Positions 1 through 10,496 of a DNA stretch of 64,000 nucleotides are shown in pieces. How positions within the stretch are numbered: the first letter of the stretch is position 1; each line of letters starts with the position of its first letter. The notes beneath the pieces were generated by a model, which did no database searches, was not told where the DNA came from, and was given only the letters and a program-made list of their open reading frames with translations. A program made the translations under genes and the position numbers. The stretch is taken from NCBI GenBank assembly GCA_963721175.1, contig CAVRIG010000011.1, forward strand, positions 237,877 through 301,876. The letters run 5' to 3'. The stretch comes from Aliishimia sp963721175. Its GTDB lineage: Bacteria; Pseudomonadota; Alphaproteobacteria; Rhodobacterales; Rhodobacteraceae.

Positions 1-1
1 C

Positions 2-1006
2 AACCTGCAGGGATTTCAGGCTGCGGCGGGCGAGGCCTGTTGGCCGCCGTCCGGCCGGGCGCTCATGATCGGGGCCGTTCGTTCGGGTGGCGGCGACCCG
101 GGCGAGATCTTCCACGGCGTCGGTCACGCGCCATCGCCCCTCGATCCGGATGAGGCGGTGTGCGGCGGCAATCCCGATGAGGCGTGGAACCTGCCAGACT
201 GGCTGCGGGAGATGTTGGTGACCGAGCTGGGCGCGGATCACGCGTTTGAGCAGGCGAGGCTGCTGTCCAAACGTGCGCCGATAACTTTGCGCGCGAATTC
301 GGCGCGGATGTCACGTGATGCGCTGCGGCGGTCGCTGGATGGTTTCGACCTGCGCGACAACCCGCTCGCGCCCGATGCCTTGACCGTGATCGGAGACGGA
401 CGCGGGTTGAGCGCGACCGAAGCCTTTCGCGACGGGCTTTTCGAGATGCAGGATGCCTCCAGTCAGGCCGTCGTCGCGGCCTTGGACCTACCGGAGCGTG
501 GCCGGATCCTAGACTTCTGTGCCGGTGGCGGGGGCAAGACGCTGGCGATGGCCGCACGGACCAAGGCTCCCGTTACGGCGCATGATGCGGAGCCCGCCCG
601 CATGAAGGACCTGCCGAGCCGGGCGCACCGCGCGGGTGTGCAGATCACCGTCGAACGGGATGCCGGACGATTGCCACCGGGTGCGTTCGACCTCGTTCTC
701 CTCGACGTGCCCTGTTCTGGGAGCGGATCCTGGCGCCGAGCCCCCGAAGCGAAATGGCGCTTGACGCCAGCGCGGCTGAGAGAGCTGATCGAAACTCAGC
801 GGAACATACTGACCACCGCGCAAGCCCTCGTCGCGCCGGGCGGCAGCCTCGCATATGGCACCTGCTCCATCCTGCCGGCGGAAAACCGTGCGCAATGCGC
901 TTGGTTTGTCGAAAACTTCTCGGACTGGCAGCTGGACCAGCAGCGGGTCTGGTCCATAAGTGACGACGGCGACGGGTTTTTCCTGTCGACGATGGTGCGA
1001 CGCTGA
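2..1006 (+). CDS. rsmB: RsmB/NOP2-type rRNA cytosine-C5 methyltransferase (5' partial)
   Basis: SAM-dependent RNA methyltransferase of the RsmB/Nol1/Nop2/Sun family, expected to methylate a cytosine of 16S rRNA. The frame is open from base 2, and the text before the ATG at 65 (ending SGRALMIG) fits the end of the NusB-like N-terminal domain, so the true start lies outside the window and 65 is probably internal. Counting from 65, the AdoMet site is LDFCAGGGGKT, motif IV is DVPCSGSG (C217) and motif VI is YGTCSI (C267). These two cysteines are the catalytic and release pair of the family. The exact rRNA target is inferred. It is followed by a 118-base gap and cckA. Confidence 0.82.
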   Translation, partial: NLQGFQAAAGEACWPPSGRALMIGAVRSGGGDPGEIFHGVGHAPSPLDPDEAVCGGNPDEAWNLPDWLREMLVTELGADHAFEQARLLSKRAPITLRANSARMSRDALRRSLDGFDLRDNPLAPDALTVIGDGRGLSATEAFRDGLFEMQDASSQAVVAALDLPERGRILDFCAGGGGKTLAMAARTKAPVTAHDAEPARMKDLPSRAHRAGVQITVERDAGRLPPGAFDLVLLDVPCSGSGSWRRAPEAKWRLTPARLRELIETQRNILTTAQALVAPGGSLAYGTCSILPAENRAQCAWFVENFSDWQLDQQRVWSISDDGDGFFLSTMVRR

Positions 1007-1058
1007 GCCGTTAGACATACAACTTTAGATCGAATACTGTGGAATGCGGCACGTATTT

Positions 1059-1077
1059 GGTTAAGTCCGAATTAACC
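1059..1077 (+). promoter_or_regulatory. CtrA-type binding box upstream of cckA
   Basis: GGTTAAGTCCGAATTAACC contains TTAA-N7-TTAA, the full CtrA box of Alphaproteobacteria, and is also a perfect inverted repeat around the 7-base spacer. It lies about 48 bases before the cckA start in an AT-rich patch. CckA feeds phosphate to CtrA through ChpT, so this would close a feedback loop. The motif is seen directly; occupancy is inferred. Confidence 0.6.
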
Positions 1078-1124
1078 AATGCGCGTGCTAATGCGGGATA
1101 ACGATTCGAAGCACGGGGACAGGC

Positions 1125-3431
1125 ATGAACACGCCGGCTCGCAAGGCAACGCGGCTTTCAGACATTGCAAATCGGTCGCGTGGCAAGAATCGCGTGCTGC
1201 TTCTGGCTGCCGTCGTGTTCGTCGTACTGGCGTTTCTCGCGCCTGCCGGTATGGCCCGCGTCGCCATGATCGCTTCGGCAAGCGCCTTGCTCTCGTTGAG
1301 TGCGATCTTCTATGCCGTCTGGTGGCGGTCCGACACTCTGGACCGGCTTGAAGCCGATGCGATGTCGACATTCATAGCCGAAGACGTCATCCCCAGCTTC
1401 ATCACCGATGACGACGGCGCGGTGCTTTTCACCAACAAGGCCGCGCGGCGGCGATGCGATGGCCGGATGAGCGATACGCTCGCCTCCACGCTCAAGCAGA
1501 TCTTCGCCAACCCTGCGCCGATCATCAAGCGCCTCACGTCGACCGTGGACGAGAACGGTGCCGCGCGCGAGGAGATCGTGACGCGCAAGGGCCATATCCG
1601 GCTGTCGGCGCATCGGATGGGCATCACGCGCCTCGTCTGGCGCCTCGAGGATCTGCAGGAGGCACCCGCAGCCACCCGCTCATCGGCGCCGCAATTGCCG
1701 ATGCTGGTCCTTGGCCGCAACGATGCCATCCTGTCGATGAACGATGCCGCGCGGCAACTGATCGGCCAGCGGGTGAAGACCCTCGATCGGGTCTTTGCGC
1801 ATCTTCCGCTGCGCTATGGCCAGATCAACGAGATCTGTTCGGAGGCCGGGCGCGGTCATGTCGTCCCGTGCGAGATCGAGGCCGGGGCGGGGCGCCGCGC
1901 GCTCTACATGCTGCCTTCCGATCCGCCGGCGCGCTCCGAAGGCTGGCAGGCGATCGAGGAGCTGCCAGTGCCGTTGCTGCGCGTGTCGGCAGAGGGTGAC
2001 GTCCTTGCCTTCAACGAGTCCGCCCAGACGCTCCTGGGTGAAGAGCTTGCCGAGGGCGTGATCCTGTCGGAGTTGATGGAAGGGCTTGGACGCTCGATCC
2101 GGGATTGGCTGCGCGATACGCTGGACGGACGGTCCGGTCAGAATTCGGAGTTTCTGCGGCTGCGCCGGCTGGACAAGGAGGTGTTTGTCCAGGTCACGCT
2201 CACCCCCGTGCACACCGAAGACGGCAGGGCATTGATCGCCGTCCTGAACGACGCCACCGAACTCAAGACGCTCGAGGCGCAGTTCGTCCAGAGCCAGAAG
2301 ATGCAGGCGATCGGGCAGCTTGCCGGCGGCGTCGCGCACGACTTCAACAACCTGCTGACGGCGATTTCGGGGCATTGCGACCTGCTTCTGCTGCGTCACG
2401 ACCAGGGCGATCCGGATTACGCGGATCTCGTGCAGATCAACCAGAATGCCAACCGCGCCGCCGCATTGGTGAGCCAACTCCTGGCGTTCTCGCGCAAGCA
2501 GACCCTGCGCCCCAAGACGATCGACATGCGCGACACGCTTGCCGACCTGACGCATCTGCTCAATCGCCTGGTGGGCGAACGCGTCTCGCTGCAGACGAGC
2601 TACGATCCCGTCTTGCCGCCGATCCGCGCCGACAAGCGCCAGCTGGAACAGGTGCTGATGAACCTGGTCGTCAACGCGCGGGATGCGATGCCCGACGGTG
2701 GCGAAATCCGGGTGACGTGCGAATATGCCGAACTCAACGAACCTCTGACGCGCGACAACGCGACGGTGCCCGCGGGGACCTATGTCTGCGTGAGCGTTGC
2801 CGACGACGGCATCGGGATACCCTCCGACAAGGTGCAGAAGGTTTTCGAGCCGTTCTACACGACGAAGCGTACGGACGAGGGCACGGGGCTGGGGCTGTCG
2901 ACGGCGTATGGCATCGTCAAGCAGACCGGCGGCTTCATCTTCGTGGACAGCATCGTCAACAAGGGTACGACCTTCACGCTCTACCTGCCGGCGCAGGATC
3001 GCAAGGAAGATCCGGTCGAAGCCGCGGTGTCCAAGCCTGCCACCGGCAAATCGACTGCGACTCACGGGGAAGGTGTCATCCTTCTGGTCGAGGACGAGGC
3101 CCCCGTGCGCGCCTTCGCCAGCCGCGCGTTGCGGATGCGGGGCTACACCGTGCTCGAAGCGGACAGCGCCGAGGCCGCGCTGGAGACGCTGCAGGACGAA
3201 TCGCTCAACGTCGATGTCTTCGTGACCGATGTCGTGATGCCGGGCATGGACGGGCCGTCCTGGGTTCAGATGGCGTTGAAGGCGCGGCCCGAGACCCGCG
3301 TCGTGTTCGTGTCGGGCTACGCCGAAGACAGTTTCGACGAGACGCAGTCGCGGATTCCGAATTCCGTGTTCCTGCCAAAGCCGTTTTCGCTGACGGATCT
3401 CGCCGAAACGGTGCATCGCCAACTGCATTGA
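1125..3431 (+). CDS. cckA: Hybrid sensor histidine kinase CckA
   Basis: Cell-cycle hybrid histidine kinase of 768 aa. Two membrane helices lie near residues 22-66, with almost no periplasmic loop. PAS-like regions follow to about residue 390. The dimerisation/phosphoacceptor segment carries AGGVAHDFNN (H405), which is the CckA type of H-box. The ATPase domain has N, G1 (DDGIGI) and G2 (GTGLGLST) boxes, and a receiver domain has the acceptor D702 (TDVVMPGMDG). In the family CckA passes phosphate via ChpT to CtrA and CpdR; in Rhodobacteraceae it controls motility, gene transfer agent and quorum-linked traits rather than viability. The position before recA-alaS is characteristic. A CtrA-type box lies just upstream. 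Confidence 0.9.
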   Translation: MNTPARKATRLSDIANRSRGKNRVLLLAAVVFVVLAFLAPAGMARVAMIASASALLSLSAIFYAVWWRSDTLDRLEADAMSTFIAEDVIPSFITDDDGAVLFTNKAARRRCDGRMSDTLASTLKQIFANPAPIIKRLTSTVDENGAAREEIVTRKGHIRLSAHRMGITRLVWRLEDLQEAPAATRSSAPQLPMLVLGRNDAILSMNDAARQLIGQRVKTLDRVFAHLPLRYGQINEICSEAGRGHVVPCEIEAGAGRRALYMLPSDPPARSEGWQAIEELPVPLLRVSAEGDVLAFNESAQTLLGEELAEGVILSELMEGLGRSIRDWLRDTLDGRSGQNSEFLRLRRLDKEVFVQVTLTPVHTEDGRALIAVLNDATELKTLEAQFVQSQKMQAIGQLAGGVAHDFNNLLTAISGHCDLLLLRHDQGDPDYADLVQINQNANRAAALVSQLLAFSRKQTLRPKTIDMRDTLADLTHLLNRLVGERVSLQTSYDPVLPPIRADKRQLEQVLMNLVVNARDAMPDGGEIRVTCEYAELNEPLTRDNATVPAGTYVCVSVADDGIGIPSDKVQKVFEPFYTTKRTDEGTGLGLSTAYGIVKQTGGFIFVDSIVNKGTTFTLYLPAQDRKEDPVEAAVSKPATGKSTATHGEGVILLVEDEAPVRAFASRALRMRGYTVLEADSAEAALETLQDESLNVDVFVTDVVMPGMDGPSWVQMALKARPETRVVFVSGYAEDSFDETQSRIPNSVFLPKPFSLTDLAETVHRQLH

Positions 3432-3663
3432 GGCCGTCCGCCAACCGATCGCAGCAGCGCATCGCCGCCCGCTTTGATTGTTCATAAGATGCGTGGAGCG
3501 CAAGCAGCCACGTAAGCAAGTTTCCTAATTAAGTCTTTTAACAGCAGTTCTTTGTGCCGCGTTGTTGATGCAAACTCACGTGGCAATTTTGGGTCCGCAC
3601 GAGACACGCGGTTAACGAAGTCCCAACAAATTGATTGAAATGTTCCGCTTTTGGTCTCATAGA

Positions 3664-3678
3664 GAACAGGAAGAGAAC
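3664..3678 (+). promoter_or_regulatory. LexA SOS box upstream of recA
   Basis: GAAC-AGGAAGA-GAAC matches the alphaproteobacterial LexA operator GAAC-N7-GAAC exactly. It starts 68 bases before the recA ATG. A candidate promoter with -35 TTGAAA (3635-3640), 17-base spacing and a weak -10 CATAGA (3658-3663) abuts the box, a position where LexA would block transcription. The remainder of the 300-base gap between cckA and recA (3432-3731) shows no gene. Confidence 0.8.
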
Positions 3679-3731
3679 ATTGGCAGCATTGCCGCACCCG
3701 ACCGGGTGTGACAATAAGGGACGGAAAACAC

Positions 3732-4813
3732 ATGGCAACGGCAGATCTTTTGAACATGAGCACCAAGCGCAACGCCGACAAACAGAAAGCGCTCGACAGC
3801 GCGCTGGCGCAGATCGAACGGCAGTTCGGCAAGGGCTCCATCATGAAACTGGGCCAGGAAGGCGCGGTCCAGGACATTCGGGCGAGTTCGACCGGGTCGC
3901 TGGGTCTCGATATCGCGCTCGGGATCGGTGGCCTGCCCATGGGGCGCGTGATCGAGATCTATGGGCCCGAAATCCTCGGGCAAGACGACGCTGACGCTGC
4001 ACTGCGTGGCTGAGCAGCAGAAACAGGGTGGTGTCTGCGCCTTTGTCGATGCCGAGCATGCACTCGATCCGCAATACGCGCGCAAGCTGGGTGTCGACGT
4101 GGACGAATTGTTGATCTCGCAACCGGACACAGGTGAACAGGCACTGGAAATCACCGACACGCTGGTACGGTCGGGTGCCGTGAACATGGTCGTCGTCGAA
4201 CTCGGTCGCGGCGCTGACGCCCAAATCCGAGCTCGAAGGCGACATGGGCGATTCGAGCGTCGGCGTTCATGCGCGGTTGATGAGCCAGGCGATGCGCAAG
4301 CTCACCGCCTCGATCAGCCGGTCGAACTGCATGGTGATCTTCATCAACCAGATCCGGATGAAGATCGGCGTCATGTTCGGAAGTCCCGAGACGACGACGG
4401 GCGGCAATGCGCTCAAATTCTACTCTTCGGTGCGTCTCGACATCCGGCGGATCGGCGCCCTCAAGGACCGGGACGAGGTGGTCGGAAACGCAACGCGCGT
4501 GAAGGTCGTGAAGAACAAGGTTGCTCCGCCGTTCAAGCAGGTCGAGTTCGACATCATGTATGGCGAAGGCATCTCCAAGACGGGCGAGCTGCTCGATCTC
4601 GGCGTCAAGGCCGGCATCGTGGAGAAATCAGGGGCTTGGTTCTCCTATGGCGACGAGCGCATCGGACAGGGTCGCGAGAACGCCAAGCAATTTCTCAAGG
4701 AAAATCAGGCCATCGCCTTCGATATCGAAGACAAGATCCGCGCGTCCCACGGCCTCGAATTCAACATGGTTGAAAAGGCGGACGCGGCGGACGACGATAT
4801 CCTAGAGGCTTGA
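3732..4813 (+). CDS. recA: Recombinase RecA (two apparent frameshifts)
   Basis: Recombinase that forms filaments on single-stranded DNA, exchanges strands and triggers LexA cleavage. The ATG at 3732 follows an AGGGACGG ribosome site. The sequence runs through FGKGSIMKLG and GSLGLDIALGIGG, then breaks inside the Walker A region: one extra base near 3970 disrupts GPESSGKTT. A second extra base near 4199 interrupts the region before the DNA-binding loops (NMVVVDS). Beyond it the conserved INQIRMKIGVMFG and the C-terminal part are intact. Removing two bases leaves 1080 nt, or 359 aa, normal for the family. An essential repair gene with two +1 indels points to sequencing error, not decay. An SOS box lies upstream and a terminator downstream. 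Confidence 0.93.
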
Positions 4814-4866
4814 GGCACCGGTCACTGCCGAATGATTATGCGCGTTCGCATCGAGAGGACATGAGG

Positions 4867-4892
4867 AAGGGGCTGGAAACGGCCTCTTTTTT
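4867..4892 (+). terminator. Rho-independent terminator after recA
   Basis: AAGGGGC (4867-4873), an 8-base loop and GCCTCTT (4882-4888) form a 7-bp stem with one G-U pair, followed by a T tract to 4892. It lies 53 bases after the recA stop and 80 bases before alaS, so it separates the two units. Confidence 0.7.
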
Positions 4893-4972
4893 GTTCGGTC
4901 TTGCCGCAGTGGACAGCACCCGAGCCGACGGTTATGTGAGCGGTCAGGATCTTGCAAGCCGGACCGACAGAC

Positions 4973-7664
4973 ATGGCCTCTTTGAATGACATTCGCTCCA
5001 CGTTTCTGAGCTACTTCGAGAAGCAGGGTCACGAGGTCGTGGCGTCGAGCCCCTTGGTGCCGCGCAACGATCCCACGCTCATGTTCACCAATTCCGGAAT
5101 GGTGCAGTTCAAGAACCTTTTCACCGGCCTTGAGACGCGTGACTATTCCCGGGCAACGACGGCGCAGAAATGCGTAAGGGCAGGCGGCAAGCACAACGAT
5201 CTCGACAATGTCGGTTACACTGCCCGGCATCACACGTTCTTCGAAATGCTGGGGAATTTCTCCTTCGGCGACTACTTCAAGGCCGAGGCGATCCCCTTCG
5301 CCTTCGAACTTATCACACGTGAATTCGGCATCCCCGCAGGCAAGCTCTATGCCACGGTGTACCACACCGACGATGACGCGGCGCAGATCTGGAAGAAGGT
5401 CGGCATCCCAGACGATCGCATCATCCGCATCGCCACGTCCGACAACTTCTGGCAGATGGGACCGACCGGCCCCTGCGGCCCCTGCACCGAGATCTTCTAC
5501 GACCACGGGCCGGAGATCTGGGGCGGACCGCCGGGCAGCGCCGAAGAGGATGGCGACCGGTTCATCGAGATCTGGAACATCGTCTTCATGCAGAACGAGC
5601 AGTTCGAGGACGGCTCGATGCGTGAACTCGACATGCAGTCGATCGACACCGGCATGGGTCTGGAACGCATCGGCGCGTTGCTCCAGGGCAAGCATGACAA
5701 TTACGACACGGATCTGATGCGCAGCCTGATCGAGGCCAGCGCGAACGCGACTTCGACCGAACCCGATGGCGCGGGCAACGTGCATCACCGGGTGATCGCG
5801 GATCACCTGCGCTCGACCTCCTTCCTGATCGCCGACGGTGTGATGCCGTCGAACGAGGGGCGGGGCTATGTGCTGCGCCGGATCATGCGCCGCGCCATGC
5901 GGCATGCGCATCTGCTGGGCGCGCAGGATCCGGTGATGTACCGGCTAGTGCCCGCGCTGGTGCAGAAGATGGGTGCGGCCTATCCGGAGCTGACCCGGGC
6001 GCAAACGCTGATTACCGAGACGCTGGAACTGGAGGAAACGCGGTTCAAGCAGACGCTTGGAACGGGGTCTGCGGCTGCTGGAGGACGAACTGGACGCGTT
6101 GCCGCAGGACGCCGATCTGCCGGGAGAGGCCGCGTTCAAGCTTTACGATACCTACGGCTTCCCGCTGGACCTGACGCAGGACGCGCTGCGAGAGAACGGG
6201 CGTTCGGTGGACGTCGCGGGCTTCGATGCGGCGATGGCCGAACAGAAGGCCAAGGCCCGCGCCGCCTGGTCCGGCTCGGGCGAATCGGCGGATGCAACGG
6301 TCTGGTTCGACGTGGCCGACAAGCTGACGTGCCACCGATTTCCTGGGCTACGACACCGAAAGTGCGGAAGGTGTCGTTCTGGCGATCATCTCGGATGGGC
6401 AGGAAATTCCAGTGCTGGCAACCGAAGTCGACGGTGCATGGGTGGTCTTCAACCAGACGCCGTTCTACGCCGAGGCTGGCGGGCAGGTGGCCGACCATGG
6501 CTACGTCCGGACCATCGAAGGAACCCACAAGGACGACGAGACGCGTTTCGTCGGCCATGTCAGCGATGTTCAGAAACGGGCCGGCGGATTGTCCGCGCAT
6601 TACGTGACGGTCGACGCTGGAAGGCTCGAGGTAGGCGATCCCGTCCGCCTTCAAGTCGATCACGCGCGCCGAACGGCAATCCGTTCCAACCATTCGGCGA
6701 CACATCTGCTGCACGAGGCGCTGCGCGAGGCGCTTGGCGACCATGTGGCGCAGCGGGGCATCGCTGAACGCGCCCGACCGACTTCGGTTTGATTTCAGCC
6801 ATGCCAAGCCGGTCAGCGCCGAGGAACTGGCGCGGATCGAGGCCGAGGTGAACGCCACATCCGCCAGAACGCCCCGGTCGACACGCGGATCATGACGCCT
6901 GACGATGCGCGTGCCATCGGGGCTCAGGCGTTGTTTGGCGAAAAATACGGAGACGAGGTCCGGGTCGTGTCGATGGGCAAAGCGCCCTCGTCCGGCAAGG
7001 GCGGGGAGGGCAACACCTACTCCATCGAGCTTTGCGGCGGTACCCATGTCCGGCAAACCGGTGATATCGGAACCTTCGTGTGCCTCGGCGACACGGCGTC
7101 GAGTGCGGGCGTGCGCCGGATCGAGGCGCTGACCGGACAGGCGGCGATGGACTATCTGCGCGGGCAGGACCGCTTGCTGACGGAGGCCGCAGGACATCTC
7201 AAGGCCGCGCCGGCGGAGGTTCCCGCGCGGATCAGGTCACTGCTCGACGACCGCAAGCGACTTGAGAACGAACTCGCGCAGCTTCGTCGGGAGAATGCGA
7301 TGAACGGGTCGGGCAGCAGCGCGCCGGAGATTGTCGAAATCAACGGGCTGAAATTCCTGGCCAAGGTTCTGTCGGGTGTGACGGGGCAAGCGACCTGCCG
7401 CCGCTGATCGACGAGCACAAGGCGAGGCTTGGCACTGGCGCGGTCCTTCTGATTGCCGAGGCCGACGGCAAGGTCGCCGTTGCCGCTGGCGTCACGGATG
7501 ACGCCACGGATCGCGCGAACGCGGTCGATCTGGTCAAGGCCGCCGTTGCGGAATTGGGCGGCAAGGGCGGCGGAGGTCGCCCGGATCTTGCCCAGGGCGG
7601 CGCGAAGGACGCCGGCAATGCGGATGCGGCGATCAAGGCCGCCGAGGCGGTGCTGGGAGGATAA
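4973..7664 (+). CDS. alaS: Alanyl-tRNA synthetase (about five apparent frameshifts)
   Basis: Charges tRNA-Ala and edits mischarged Ser/Gly. The start at 4973 (MASLNDIRSTFLSYF) matches the family N-terminus. The class II catalytic core (RNDPTLMFTNSGMVQFK, HHTFFEMLGNFSFGDYFK, GPCGPCTEI) is intact. The frame then breaks near 6058, 6330, 6760, 6860 and 7385. Homologous text continues each time in another frame, including the editing-domain metal motifs HLLHE (HxxxH, near 6705) and CGGTH (near 7035) and the C-terminal oligomerisation domain ending EAVLGG. All family landmarks are present in order over about 890 codons, so I treat it as one functional gene damaged by base-calling errors. The next gene starts two bases after its stop. 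Confidence 0.9.
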
Positions 7665-7665
7665 G

Positions 7666-7954
7666 ATGGGTGCACTCTGGATTGCGCATGTGACGGTCAC
7701 TGACGCGGAGGCGTATGGCAAGTATGCCGAGCTCGCGGGGCCGGCGATCGCAAAGCATGGCGGGCAATTCATCGCGCGCGGCGGGCGGTTCGTTCAACTG
7801 GAAGGCCAGGAACGGCCGCGCAACGTGGTGGCCCGCTTTCCCTCGGTGGAAGCGGCGGTGGAGTGCTACAACTCGCCCGAGTATCAGCAGGCGCTGAGCC
7901 ATGCGCGCGATGCCTCCGAGCGCGAACTGCATGGTCGTCGAAACCACGGATTGA
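7666..7954 (+). CDS. DUF1330 family protein (one apparent frameshift)
   Basis: Small ferredoxin-fold-like DUF1330 protein of unknown function. It starts two bases after the alaS stop, with GGAGG at 7656-7660 as ribosome site, so it is probably co-transcribed with alaS. Family landmarks are the N-terminal MGALWIAHVTVTD and the core FPSVEAAVECYNSPEYQ. One extra base near 7930 throws the frame; in the corrected frame the protein ends ERELMVVETTD at the TGA at 7952, giving 95 aa, the usual length. Without the correction the frame would run about 10 codons further with unrelated residues. Confidence 0.75.
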
Positions 7955-8012
7955 CACTGGCCGTCTCGGGATGGCGCCGCTAGCCTTGCACGCCAAGGAA
8001 GGAGTGTTTTCA

Positions 8013-8552
8013 TTGCGCCAAATCTTTGCATGCCTGCTGGTTCTGTGGCTGCCCTCAACGGCCTTGGCGAACGATTGGGACGCGATCCGCGACCCGGATG
8101 CGATCCTGCTGATGCGTCACGCGCTGGCGCCGGGCACCGGTGATCCGGCGGGTTTCGACCTCGCCGAGTGTGGCACGCAGCGCAATCTCGATGAGCGTGG
8201 ACGCGAGCAGGCCCGGAGCATTGGCGCTGCCCTGAAGGAGCGGGGGGTTGATTCCGACGCCGTGTGGACGAGCCAATGGTGCCGCTGTCGCGAAACCGCG
8301 AAGCTGCTGGACCTGGGCGAGGTCACGGAAATTCCGCCGCTCGAATTCGCATTTTCGGCCGCCGAAGGCGACGGCGACGCGCAGACCGCAGCTGTAATGG
8401 AGATGCTGCGTGACCAGCGGGCGGCGCGCCCGTGCTCGTGACGCATCAGGTCAACATCAGTGCCCTGACCGGGGTATTCCCCGGTTCGGGCGAAATCATC
8501 GTCGACGCAAAACGAAAACGGCCAGCTCTGACGGTGACCGGCCGCTTCCTGA
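8013..8552 (+). CDS. Exported histidine phosphatase superfamily protein (frameshifted)
   Basis: Histidine phosphatase (phosphoglycerate-mutase-like) with a Sec signal peptide (about residues 1-19, ending STALA). Catalytic RHG-type motif is LLMRHALAPG, and the second arginine lies in WCRCRETAKLL. The second catalytic His is in LVTHQVNISALTG, reached only after a frameshift near 8430. The C-terminus near 8500-8552 is further scrambled, so the end is approximate. I choose the TTG at 8013 because AAGGAAGGAG (7995-8004) sits at correct spacing and the signal peptide begins there; GTG at 8004 is an alternative. Substrate unknown. It converges on typA, whose stop is 15 bases away. Confidence 0.65.
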
Positions 8553-8566
8553 TTGGAGCCCTATGC

Positions 8567-10394
8567 TCAGGCGCTTTCGACATCCGCTTGCGCTCGTGCG
8601 GGTCGAGGAAGCCGCTTGCGCAGCCGGATCGCGTTCGGCGTGACCTCGACCAACTCGTCATCGTCGATATAGGCGATCGCCTGCTTCCAGCGTCAACTGG
8701 ATAGGGGTGGTCAGCCGCACCGCTTCGTCCGTGCCGGACGCGCGCACGTTGGTCAGCTTCTTGCCCTTGAGCGGGTTCACTTCCAGATCGTTGTCGCGGC
8801 TATGCTCGCCGATGATCATGCCGGTGTAGACCTTGGCCTGCGGCCCGATGAACATGCGGCCGCGATCCTCGAGGTTCCAGAGCGCGTAGGCCACCGACTC
8901 GCCGTTCTCCATGGAGATCAGGACACCCGCGCGCCGGCCCGGGATCGGGCCCTTGTGCGGCGCCCACGAATGAAAGACGCGGTTCAGCACGCCCGTGCCG
9001 CGCGTGTCGGTCAGGAATTCGCCATGATATCCGATCAGGCCGCGCGACGGCACATGGGCGATGATGCGCGTCTTGCCGGCGCCGGCGGGCTTCATCTCGG
9101 CCATGTCGCCCTTGCGCGGCGACCGGTGATCTTCTCGATCACGGCGCCGGAATACTCGTCATCGACGTCGATGGTGACCTCTTCGATCGGCTCCAGCGAC
9201 TCGCCGTTCGTCCTCGCGCATCAGGACCTGGGGGCGCGAGATGCGACAGCTCGAAGCCTTCGCGGCGCATGTTCTCGATCAGAACGCCCATCTGCAATTC
9301 GCCGCGGCCCGCCACCTCGAAGGCCTCGCCGCCCGGGGTGTCGGAGACCTTGATGGCGACGTTGGATTCGGCCTCTTTCATCAGGCGGTCGCGGATCACG
9401 CGGGACTGCACCTTCTTGCCATCGCGGCCCGCGAGCGGGCTGTCGTTGATCCCGAACGTCACGGTGATCGTGGGCGGGTCGATCGGCTGCGCCTCGATCG
9501 GCTCGTCCACCGCCAGCGCGCAGATCGTGTCGGCGACGGTTGCCTTGGACATGCCGGCAAGGCTGACGATGTCGCCGGCCTCGCGCCTCTTCGATATCCT
9601 GGGGTGCAAGGCCGCGGAAGGCGCGGATCTTGCGGACGCGGAACTGCTCGATCTTCTGGCCGATGCGGCTGAGCGCCTGCACGGTCGCGCCGACCTTCAG
9701 CTGGCCGCATTCGACCCGGCCGGTCAGGAGGCGGCCGATGAAGGGGTCGGCGCCCAGCGTCGTGGCCAGCATGCGGAAATCCTCGTCGTTGCGTGATCGA
9801 TCTGGCGCGGGTGCGGCACGTGGTTGACGATCAGCTTGAAAAGCGCGGACAGATCCTTGCGCGGCCCGTCCAGCTCGTTATCGGCCCAGCCCGACCGGCC
9901 GCGAGGCATAGAGATGCGGGAAATCGAGCTGGTCGTCATCGGCGTCGAGGCTGGCGAACAGGTCGAACACCTCGTCCAGCGCGCGGTCGGGCTCGGCGTC
10001 GGGCTTGTCCACCTTGTTGAGCACCACGATGGGGCGCAGTCCGAGGGCCAGCGCCTTGGACGGTCACGAACTTCGTCTGCGGCATCGGGCCTTCGGCGGC
10101 ATCGACCAGCAGGACGACGCCATCGACCATCGACAGGATCCGCTCTACCTCGCCGCCGAAATCGGCGTGGCCGGGCGTGTCGACGATGTTGATCCGCGTG
10201 CCCTTCCACTCGACCGAGGTGCATTTGGCAAGGATCGTGATGCCGCGCTCGCGCTCCAGATCGTTGCTGTCCATCGCGCGCTCGGCGACGGCCTGGTTGT
10301 CCCGGAAGGCGCCGGATTGCTTCAGCAGTTCGTCGACCAGCGTGGTTTTGCCATGGTCGACATGGGCGATGATGGCGATATTGCGAAGATCCAT
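8567..10394 (-). CDS. typA: Translational GTPase TypA/BipA (several apparent frameshifts)
   Basis: Ribosome-associated GTPase of the EF-G class that helps large-subunit assembly and stress or low-temperature growth. The start at 10394 gives MDLRNIAIIAHVDHGKTT (G1), followed by RERGITILAK (G2) and DTPGHADFGGEV (G3). Frame breaks near 10065, 9900, 9790, 9600, 9210 and 9115 scatter the remainder, but the beta-barrel and BipA C-terminal parts (GRGELQMGVLIENMRREGFE; LIGYHGEFLTDTRGTG; FIGPQAKVYTGMIIGEH) appear in the right order. The protein ends ELVEVTPNAIRLRKRFLDP..KRMSKA at 8567. About 609 codons in all, normal for BipA. Essential-type gene, errors likely technical. Confidence 0.88.
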
Positions 10395-10496
10395 GCCTGC
10401 GCGTTCCTTGCTGTTGCGCCCGGCCCATACCGCGCGCCCGCAGAAAAGGCGAGGGGGCAGAGCGTGAAATCTGAAACCTGTTGACGCCGCGTGCCG

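Noticed and set aside
1680..3503. A 607-codon minus-strand frame opposite cckA.
   Set aside because: His/Arg/Gln-rich composition without domains, and cckA is convincing on the other strand.
3529..3541. TTAA-GTCTT-TTAA in the recA upstream region as a second CtrA box.
   Set aside because: The spacer is five bases, not seven, so it does not fit the CtrA consensus.
3960..4215. Programmed frameshifting or an intein in recA.
   Set aside because: The breaks are plain single extra bases with continuous homology on both sides and no slippery site or inserted domain.
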